A stretch of 6,769 nt of DNA from Vulcanimicrobiota bacterium (GTDB lineage Bacteria > Vulcanimicrobiota > Vulcanimicrobiia > Vulcanimicrobiales > Vulcanimicrobiaceae), in contig JAFAMK010000407.1 in assembly GCA_019233415.1 (NCBI GenBank), positions 1 to 6,769 on the forward strand. The letters run 5' to 3'. Both the position numbers and the translations under genes were made by a program. This document shows, piece by piece, positions 1 to 6,769 of this stretch. Below the pieces are notes generated by a model. The model did not search any database, was not told the DNA's origin, and saw nothing but the letters and a program-made list of their open reading frames with translations. Position 1 is the stretch's first letter; each line of letters begins with the position of its first letter.

Positions 1-117
1 CGAGAATACGCAGCGACGGACGTCGGGGCATGGCGAGCCCGTTTCGCAGCGCGCCCCTGCGGGACCCTCCTCCCTTCGGACGTTTTGTTCTACGGTTTGT
101 CAGAAGGTTTACGCGGC
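1..117. repeat. Left arm of a long inverted repeat at the window edge
   Basis: This arm is the reverse complement of 289-405. Base i pairs with base 406-i, and 116 of 117 positions match. The only mismatch is C at 81 opposite A at 325. Pairing breaks down after 117. The arm carries an antisense copy of the upstream region and first ten codons of the lytic transglycosylase gene. It starts at base 1, so its full extent is unknown. Any plus-strand reading frame running from about base 30 into the transglycosylase is a by-product of this duplication and not a real N-terminal extension. Confidence 0.97.
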
Positions 118-231
118 TAGCCCGATTCGGCTACCGCGCGCAGGCCGGTTCAGCGCGACGCGGTGCGGGCAGGCCAGGTAATCGTTCAGATCGGAGGCCG
201 CGAAGACGACCCGGCCGTCAACGAGGCGCAC
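109..231 (-). pseudogene. N-terminal fragment of a RecB-like (TM0106-type) nuclease, cut by the inverted repeat
   Basis: Read on the minus strand, a GTG at 231 opens a 40-codon frame. An in-frame TGA lies two codons upstream, so this GTG is the first possible start. A GGTGG stretch lies a few bases before it. The first ~29 residues include the segment SDLNDYLACPHRVALNR, which resembles the N-terminus of RecB-like PD-(D/E)XK nucleases of the TM0106 group (a Ser-Asp-Leu turn, then a helix with Cys-x-His). The frame enters the inverted repeat at 117 and stops at a TAA (109-111) inside it, so the last two residues and the stop belong to the foreign arm. The catalytic nuclease core is absent. The family call rests on about 30 residues. 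The true gene was probably full length and divergent from the transglycosylase. Confidence 0.5.
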
Positions 232-374
232 GTTTCACCACCGCTCTCCCATACGACGAGCCTACGCCGCGATCGTGCCAGACGGGTGGCCGCGTAAACC
301 TTCTGACAAACCGTAGAACAAAACATCCGAAGGGAGGAGGGTCCCGCAGGGGCGCGCTGCGAAACGGGCTCGCC
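232..374. promoter_or_regulatory. Divergent intergenic region between the nuclease fragment and the transglycosylase gene
   Basis: This gap separates a minus-strand start (231) from a plus-strand start (375) and must hold the promoters of both. The stretch 294-330 is poorer in GC than its surroundings. On the plus strand it holds CTGACA at 303-308, a plausible -35-like element without a convincing -10. On the minus strand, TTGTTC and TTTACG are spaced by 17 bases, a weak promoter-like pair. Purine-rich GGGAGGAGGG lies about 35 bases before the ATG at 375, too far for a normal ribosome binding site. No operator could be assigned. Confidence 0.35.
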
Positions 375-405
375 ATGCCCCGACGTCCGTCGCTGCGTAT
401 TCTCG
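289..405. repeat. Right arm of the inverted repeat (probably the native copy)
   Basis: This is the partner of 1-117 and is separated from it by a 171-base spacer. This copy is likely native because it continues smoothly into a complete transglycosylase gene with a proper signal peptide. The left copy instead interrupts a minus-strand reading frame. The arm spans the upstream region (289-374) and codons 1-10 of the gene that begins at 375. Confidence 0.95.
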
Positions 406-1124
406 CGGCGCTGTTCGCCCTTTTGGTCGTTCCTTTCGTGGCTTCGCCCGTCCGTGCCCAAAGCGTCCCGGCCCCCGCGCCGACGGAGTCCAGCTACGCC
501 GCCCTGCTGCGGCACCTCAACCCGGCGCTCAGCTTCGCGCGGGCCCGCTCCTACGCGCGCTCGGTGATGGCCGACGCCTGGCGGACCCACCTCGACCCGC
601 GCTTCATCATGTCGATCGTGACGGTCGAGTCGCGCTGGCGGGCGAACGCGACCTCGCGCGTCGGCGCGCGCGGCCTCGGCCAGCTAATGCCGCAGACCGC
701 GGCGCTGCTCGGCGTGAACGCCTGGAACCCGGCCGAGAACCTGCGCGGCACGTCGTCTTACCTGCGCGCGCTGCTCGACCACTTCCACGGCAAGCCGAAC
801 GCGGTGAAGCTCGCGATCGCGGGCTACAACGCCGGACCGAAGGCCGTCGAGCGCTACCACGGGATCCCGCCGTACGCCGAGACCCAGGACTACGTCGTGC
901 GCGTCCTCCACGTTTGGAAGGAGCTGAACGGCCGGGTCGGCCGGGCCTTCGCCCCGGCCCCGACGGCCGCCGTCCGCCCTGCCGCGCGGCTCCCGGACGA
1001 GCGGCAATGGCTCAGCAACGTCAACGAGGTCCTGCCCACGACGGCGGCGGCGGTCGAGACGACCCCGAATCCGGCCCTCACGCCGGCTGCGGACACGACC
1101 GCTTCGACTTCCCCGATCAAGTAA
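375..1124 (+). CDS. Secreted lytic transglycosylase, GH23 / SLT-domain type
   Basis: This 249-residue protein is predicted to cleave the MurNAc-GlcNAc bond of peptidoglycan, forming 1,6-anhydroMurNAc ends outside the inner membrane. Residues 1-28 look like a signal peptide: basic MPRRPSLR, a hydrophobic core, and a likely cut after Val-Arg-Ala (28/29). The SLT domain spans about 65-182. It shows the catalytic Glu85 in an Glu-Ser pair, then GLGQLMPQTA (100-109), AGYNAGP (149-155) and the closing YAETQDYV (167-174), all typical of family 1 enzymes. The Ala/Pro/Thr-rich tail (about 190-249) looks disordered. The ATG at 375 was chosen because it gives a clean signal peptide; upstream in-frame sequence belongs to the inverted repeat and its spacer. 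No close Shine-Dalgarno is visible. The oxidoreductase gene follows on the same strand after 67 bases. The exact biological role (wall turnover or secretion-system assembly) cannot be told. Confidence 0.93.
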   Translation: MPRRPSLRILAALFALLVVPFVASPVRAQSVPAPAPTESSYAALLRHLNPALSFARARSYARSVMADAWRTHLDPRFIMSIVTVESRWRANATSRVGARGLGQLMPQTAALLGVNAWNPAENLRGTSSYLRALLDHFHGKPNAVKLAIAGYNAGPKAVERYHGIPPYAETQDYVVRVLHVWKELNGRVGRAFAPAPTAAVRPAARLPDERQWLSNVNEVLPTTAAAVETTPNPALTPAADTTASTSPIK

Positions 1125-1191
1125 CGCAACCGGGGTGAACGCGCGGCCGGTCAGGTCGCGCATGAGGGCTGACGGGGCGGTTCCGTCGTTC

Positions 1192-2160
1192 ATGTGCGCC
1201 GCCGTGATCGACGCGTTCGGCGGGCCGGAACGGCTCGTGCTCCGCGACCTGCCCGTGCCGCCCGTCGGCCCGAACGACGTCCTGATCCGCGTCGACACCG
1301 CCGGGATCGGCCCCTGGGACCTCAAGGTCCGGCGCGGCGACGTGATCGAGGGGCGTTTCCCGATGGTCCTCGGCTTCGAAGGTTCCGGAACGGTCGCGGC
1401 GCTCGGCGACGGCGTGCGCGGCTTCGAGCTCGGCGACGCCGTCTACGGCTACGCGTACTCAACGCTGGGCGGCTTCTATGCCGAGTACGCCACGCTCGAC
1501 GCCGAGCAGGTCGCGCCGCTCCCCGCCGCGCTCGACTTTCGCGAGGGCGGCGCGCTGCCGGTCGCCGGGCTGACGGCGCTCGCCGGAATCGACGACGTCC
1601 TCGCGGTGCGGCCCGGGATGAGCATCCTCGTCTTCGGCGCGACCGGCGGAACCGGCGTCTTCGCGGTGCAGTTCGCGAAGCGCCGCGGCGCGCGCGTCGT
1701 GGCGACGACGAACGGCGGCGAAGGCCGCGAGCTGCTGCGCCGGCTCGGCGCCGACGAGGTCGCCGACACGCAGCGCGACGACGTCGTCGCGCTCGCGCAC
1801 AAGCTCGCGCCGCACGGCCTCGACGGCGTGTTCGCGTTCGCCGGCGGAAGCGCGCTCGAGCGCGTCTTCGGCGCCCTGCGCGCAGGCGCGACGATCGCGC
1901 ACCCCAACGGCGTCGCCGCGTTCCCCGCGACGCTTCCCGACGGCGTTACGGCGCGCGGTTTCGACGGCCGGCCGAATCCGACGGCGTTCGCGCGGCTCAA
2001 CGCGCTGCTCGACGAGGCACCGATCGAAATCCCGATCAGCGCCGAGTACTCGCTCGACGACGCGGCCGAGGCGCACCGCCGTCTCGAACGGGGCCACGTC
2101 TTCGGCAAGATCGTCCTCGTCGTCGACGCGACCGAAGACGTCGAGGAAAAAGTCGCCTAG
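1192..2160 (+). CDS. Zinc-independent MDR-family NAD(P)-dependent oxidoreductase (quinone oxidoreductase-like)
   Basis: This 322-residue protein matches the usual size of quinone oxidoreductase-like medium-chain reductases. The N-terminal GroES-like half begins with the family opening AAVIDAFGGPE (3-13) and includes GPWDLKVRRGD (40-50) and GFEGSG (61-66). The Rossmann half carries the cofactor loop GATGGTG at 149-155, a glycine-rich variant of the loop common in NADPH-using members. The Cys/His pattern of zinc alcohol dehydrogenases is missing (the only early Cys is residue 2), so no catalytic zinc is expected. Its substrate, a quinone, enone or other carbonyl, cannot be predicted. The ATG at 1192 is preferred because homologues usually start just before the AAVIDAFG segment; GTG 1135 or ATG 1162 would add 19 or 10 residues of unlikely sequence. 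It may be co-transcribed with the transglycosylase gene, but no functional link is evident. Confidence 0.9.
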   Translation: MCAAVIDAFGGPERLVLRDLPVPPVGPNDVLIRVDTAGIGPWDLKVRRGDVIEGRFPMVLGFEGSGTVAALGDGVRGFELGDAVYGYAYSTLGGFYAEYATLDAEQVAPLPAALDFREGGALPVAGLTALAGIDDVLAVRPGMSILVFGATGGTGVFAVQFAKRRGARVVATTNGGEGRELLRRLGADEVADTQRDDVVALAHKLAPHGLDGVFAFAGGSALERVFGALRAGATIAHPNGVAAFPATLPDGVTARGFDGRPNPTAFARLNALLDEAPIEIPISAEYSLDDAAEAHRRLERGHVFGKIVLVVDATEDVEEKVA

Positions 2161-2162
2161 TA

Positions 2163-2193
2163 GGGTTCGTCGCTCTTGACGAGCGCCGAACCC
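2163..2193. terminator. Hairpin right after the oxidoreductase stop, probable terminator
   Basis: GGGTTCG (2163-2169) pairs with CGAACCC (2187-2193). Inside, CGCTC (2171-2175) pairs with GAGCG (2181-2185) around a five-base TTGAC loop, with one T/C mismatch (2170/2186) between the two helices. It starts three bases after the oxidoreductase stop and lies between two convergent genes. No T-run follows on either strand, so it is not a textbook intrinsic terminator, but placement and stability suggest termination or 3'-end protection. Confidence 0.6.
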
Positions 2194-2196
2194 CTC

Positions 2197-2215
2197 CCAC
2201 GGCCTGCGGCCGTGG
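2197..2215. terminator. Second hairpin in the convergent gap, possible bidirectional terminator
   Basis: CCACGGCC (2197-2204) pairs perfectly with GGCCGTGG (2208-2215) around a TGC loop. It follows the first hairpin by three bases and lies 17 bases past the lipoprotein stop, so it could serve either gene. No T-tract is adjacent. A separate 10-base palindrome, AGGAATTCCT (2224-2233), overlaps the lipoprotein stop codon and is probably incidental. Confidence 0.5.
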
Positions 2216-2231
2216 TCCGAATAAGGAATTC

Positions 2232-3281
2232 CTAGGTCGGTTTGGCGGAAGCCGCCGCGCTCGCGGCGGGTTGCGGTGAACCGGACGCCGCCGGCGATGC
2301 CGGTGCGGGTGCGGACTTCTTCGACGACGACGGCGCGACCGAGCCTTGCGGCGCCGGCGTTGCCGGATGCGGGAGCGCGTAGATCGCAAAGACGGCCGGG
2401 CGATTCGCGATCAGCTTGAGCGTCGCGGCGGTGCCGGCGAAGAGGATACGCTGCGGCGGCAGCGTCGGCGCCGCCGACGGCGCGGGCGCGCCGCTCGCGC
2501 CGGGGCTCGCATTCGCCATCGCGATGCCAGCGGGTCCGGTGGTTCGCGACGGGCTCGCGCTCGCCGTCGGCACGCCTGACGGCGCCGCCGACGAACCCGG
2601 CTTCGCGGAGCCGCCGGGGTTCGGTGCGGCGGTCGTCGCGGCGACGGCGCGGGGCGGCGGAGTCGTCGCCGTATCCAGCTCGGCGACGGCGAGACGGAAG
2701 CGGCTGTCCTTCTCGCCCGAGTTCCACAGCGCGAGGCCGAACTCGCCGTCGCGGTACTCCGAGGCGATCTCGCGCGGGATGTCGATCGCGATGCGCGGGT
2801 AGGTGTCCAGGATCGCGTCGTGCGTCGGAAGCAGCGTGATGTAGGCCAGCGCCCGCGCGGGATGCTCGCGCGTCTTGCGGCGGCGGCCCTTGCCGCTCTC
2901 GAAGTTCAGGTCGGGTCCGTCGTTCGGCTTGACGACCGAGAGCGTCGCGCCGATCGCGACCGCGACCGGCGTCGGCGCCGGCGCGGGCGTCGCGTTCTTC
3001 CCCTTCGGCGAGGGCGCGGGGCTCGGGTCGGCCGCCTTCGGAAACGCGATCGCGCCGCCGTAGCCGCCGACGTCACCCAGCGACTGAAAGTCGGTCGAGG
3101 TCCCGTACGTCAGGATGACGCTCGAGTTGTTGGGGGTCGGCGACGGGCTCGACGGACCGCCGAAGCTCGGCGATGCGATCGTATTCGGCAGGCCGGTTCC
3201 CGACCCGAACGAACCCGAGCACGCCGCCAACCCGGCGAGGGCGCACAACCCGAAGAAAAGGACGCGCGGCTGAAAACGCAC
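2232..3281 (-). CDS. Lipoprotein of unknown function with Pro/Ala/Ser-rich linkers
   Basis: I do not recognise the family. From the GTG at 3281 the protein has 349 residues. A basic start (MRFQPR) leads into a hydrophobic stretch and the lipobox Leu-Ala-Ala-Cys with Cys21, predicting lipid attachment and an envelope location. Beta-rich segments lie at about 53-82, 105-126, 143-203 and 278-303. They are separated by Pro/Ala/Ser/Thr-rich stretches at about 38-52, 83-104 and 204-277, with a similar tail from 304 to the end. A basic patch GKGRRRKTR sits at 130-138. Segments 143-203 and 278-303 may form one beta domain with the 74-residue linker inserted between strands. GTG 3281 was chosen because it gives a classic lipoprotein signal; longer starts would add over 80 residues and run into the neighbouring kinase gene. 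Its ribosome binding site is weak. The gene converges with the oxidoreductase gene and diverges from the kinase gene. Confidence 0.8.
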   Translation of the reverse strand: MRFQPRVLFFGLCALAGLAACSGSFGSGTGLPNTIASPSFGGPSSPSPTPNNSSVILTYGTSTDFQSLGDVGGYGGAIAFPKAADPSPAPSPKGKNATPAPAPTPVAVAIGATLSVVKPNDGPDLNFESGKGRRRKTREHPARALAYITLLPTHDAILDTYPRIAIDIPREIASEYRDGEFGLALWNSGEKDSRFRLAVAELDTATTPPPRAVAATTAAPNPGGSAKPGSSAAPSGVPTASASPSRTTGPAGIAMANASPGASGAPAPSAAPTLPPQRILFAGTAATLKLIANRPAVFAIYALPHPATPAPQGSVAPSSSKKSAPAPASPAASGSPQPAASAAASAKPT

Positions 3282-3396
3282 GTGTGCGGGTTCCGTCGCG
3301 CCGCCGCCGGCTCCTCGCGAGTTTAAATCCTCATAATCATTGCGGGAACGCGCCGTGCTGCCTGCGTAGCCTCCTCGCCCACTCCTTGAGGAAGCT
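3282..3396. promoter_or_regulatory. Divergent promoter region between the lipoprotein and kinase genes
   Basis: These 115 bases separate two divergent starts. A distinctly AT-rich patch at 3320-3341, containing GTTTAAAT and CATAAT (3332-3337), stands out in very GC-rich surroundings and is the best candidate for a -10 region on one or both strands. No matching -35 element was found, and no clear operator repeat is visible. GAGGAG read on the minus strand near 3310-3315 is about 28 bases before the lipoprotein GTG, too far to serve it. Confidence 0.4.
3387..3392 (+). promoter_or_regulatory. Ribosome binding site fixing the TTG start of the kinase gene
   Basis: TGAGGA ends four bases before the TTG at 3397. 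An in-frame TAG lies at 3367-3369, no ATG, GTG or TTG occurs between it and 3397, and the next in-frame start-type codon is codon 37 (GTG). The TTG start is therefore well supported. Confidence 0.7.
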
Positions 3397-4621
3397 TTGG
3401 TCGAGGCAGCCATCGTTCGTCCTGGGGGCTCGTCTGCGCGCAGCGCGATCGATACGATCGCGCGCACGACGCCGTTGCTCGACCCGGCGATCCCTTGTGA
3501 GGACGTGCTGCGCCGCTTCATCGACGGCGACGAGCCCGCATTCGGGGTCGACCTCGGCGGGCGACTCGGCTACATCGACCGCGCGACGTGCACCGCGCTG
3601 TTCGCGCGGCGCTTCGGGCACGAACTGCACGCGCGCCGGCCGGTCGCGTCGATCGCCGATCCCGCACCGTTCGCCGCCGAGTGCGACGAAGACGTCACCG
3701 CCGTCTCGGCGCGGCTCGTGCGCGACCGGCCCGACGCGCTCTACACCGGCTTCCTGCTCACGCGCGGCGGCGCGTACGCCGGCGTCGCGACCGGCGGCGA
3801 TTTGATGCACGCCGTGGCCGACACCGCGCTGACGGCGCTCGAAGCGCTGCGCGAGGCGCAGCGCAGCCTCGTCGATGCGGAAAAGCTGGCCTCGCTCGGC
3901 GGGCTCGTGGCCGGGATCGCGCACGAGATCAACACGCCCGTCGGCGTCGCGCTGACCGCGGCGACGCAGCTCGTCGAAGAGGTGCGCGCGACGCGCGAGC
4001 AGCTGGCGCAAGGGACGCTGCGGCGCTCGGACTTCGAGGCGTTTCTCGACACGGTCGAGGAAGGCACCGGGCTCGCCGCGATGAACGCCGCGCGCGCCGC
4101 CGAGCTGGTCCTCGGCTTCAAGCAGATCGCGGTCGACCAAAGCACCGACGAGCGCCGCGCGTTCCTGCTCGCCGACTACGTGCGCGACATCGTGACGAGC
4201 CTGCGGCCCGAGTACAAGCACCGCCCCGTGACGTTCGATCTGGACGTCGACCGCGCGATCGTCGTCGACGTGCGGCCGGGCGCGATCGCGCAGATCATCA
4301 CCAACCTGATCGTCAACGCGCTGACCCACGCGTTCCCGCGCGACGGTGGCGGAACGATCGAAATTGCCGCGCGCTTCGCGTTGGGCGAAGTCACCCTGAC
4401 CTTCGCCGACGACGGCCGCGGGATCGCGCTGCCGGTGCTCGACCGCATCTTCGAGCCGTTCTTCACGACCGATCGCGCGAACGGCGGCTCCGGCCTCGGC
4501 CTGAGCATCGTCCGCACCCTCGCGACCCACGCCCTCGCCGGCTCGATCGCGGTCGACACCGCGCCGGGCGCGGGCACACGTTTCACCCTTCGTTTCCCCG
4601 CCGTCACGCCGGAGGCGTCCG

Positions 4622-4632
<11 letters not shown>
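3397..4632 (+). CDS. Soluble sensor histidine kinase with N-terminal tandem CBS-like domains
   Basis: This 411-residue protein has no membrane segment or signal peptide, so it should sense a cytoplasmic signal. Residues ~34-141 form two CBS-like repeats: the strand/turn segments AFGVDLGGRLGYIDR (48-62) and GFLLTRGGAYAGVATGGDL (118-136) resemble the paired CBS-type modules found ahead of some GGDEF/EAL proteins and kinases. A helical linker (142-165) leads to HisKA, with the phospho-acceptor His176 in AHEINTP. The ATPase domain shows the N box (N303, N307 in QIITNLIVNALTHAF), DDGRGI (338-343), FEPFFTT and GGSGLGL (363-369). All catalytic motifs are intact. The start is TTG with a good ribosome binding site. 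The stop overlaps the regulator gene by 11 bases, so the two are almost certainly co-expressed cognates. The ligand is unknown; CBS pairs often bind adenine nucleotides, but that is inference here. Confidence 0.92.
4611..4615 (+). promoter_or_regulatory. Shine-Dalgarno of the response regulator gene, inside the kinase gene
   Basis: GGAGG lies six bases before the ATG at 4622 and inside the last codons of the kinase gene. With the 11-base gene overlap it fixes the regulator start and suggests coupled translation. Confidence 0.75.

Positions 4633-6769
<2,137 letters not shown>

Noticed and set aside
30..374. Plus-strand N-terminal extension of 115 codons in frame with the transglycosylase
   Set aside because: It consists of the inverted-repeat arms and spacer, is very Arg-rich, and would bury the clear signal peptide that starts at 375.
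1135..1191. Earlier starts (GTG 1135 or ATG 1162) for the oxidoreductase
   Set aside because: They add Arg-rich residues before the family-typical N-terminus; ATG 1192 fits better, although 1162 is not excluded.
1459..2727. Long minus-strand frame opposite the oxidoreductase
   Set aside because: Its Arg-rich composition and lack of recognisable domains mark it as an antisense shadow caused by high GC.
3443..3463. Nine-base inverted repeat GCGCGATCG-ATA-CGATCGCGC, a possible operator
   Set aside because: It lies inside the kinase coding sequence; CGATCG-type palindromes are common throughout this GC-rich window.

Overview
This is a GC-rich bacterial window with strong G/C bias at third codon positions and tightly packed genes. 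A secreted lytic transglycosylase and a lipobox-type lipoprotein suggest an organism with a processed envelope, probably diderm. A lineage such as Candidatus Eremiobacterota or another GC-rich, metagenome-derived group is possible, but this is only a guess from general style. Both ends cut through genes, so the window looks like a contig or a contig fragment.

Left end (1-405). The first 117 bases are an inverted copy, with one mismatch, of bases 289-405, which hold the upstream region and first codons of the lytic transglycosylase gene. Between the arms (118-288) lies the start of a minus-strand gene resembling RecB-like nucleases. It is cut off exactly where the inverted copy begins. The simplest reading is a fold-back chimera or assembly artefact at a contig end; a real inverted duplication is the alternative. 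The native order is probably a RecB-like nuclease gene divergent from the transglycosylase gene.

375-2160 (plus). A secreted GH23-type lytic transglycosylase is followed by a zinc-independent MDR-family NAD(P)-dependent oxidoreductase. Two strong hairpins (2163-2215) lie between the oxidoreductase and a convergent lipoprotein gene.

2232-3281 (minus). A 349-residue lipoprotein of unknown function has Pro/Ala/Ser-rich linkers interrupting beta-rich segments. A 115-base divergent region with an AT-rich patch separates it from the next operon.

3397-6181 (plus). Two genes overlap by 11 bases. The first is a soluble histidine kinase with an N-terminal tandem CBS-like module and a TTG start. The second is a response regulator of the REC-DUF3369-HD-GYP type. 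Together they look like a two-component system that turns a cytoplasmic signal, perhaps a nucleotide, into hydrolysis of cyclic di-GMP. This is the most interesting functional unit here.

6157-6769 (minus). The 3' part of thiC (HMP-phosphate synthase, thiamine biosynthesis) runs off the right edge. It overlaps the HD-GYP gene tail to tail by 25 bases.

No tRNA, rRNA, CRISPR array, transposase or phage gene was seen. No clearly unprecedented system is visible. The best leads are the CBS-kinase/DUF3369-HD-GYP pair, the low-complexity lipoprotein and the contig-end inverted repeat.
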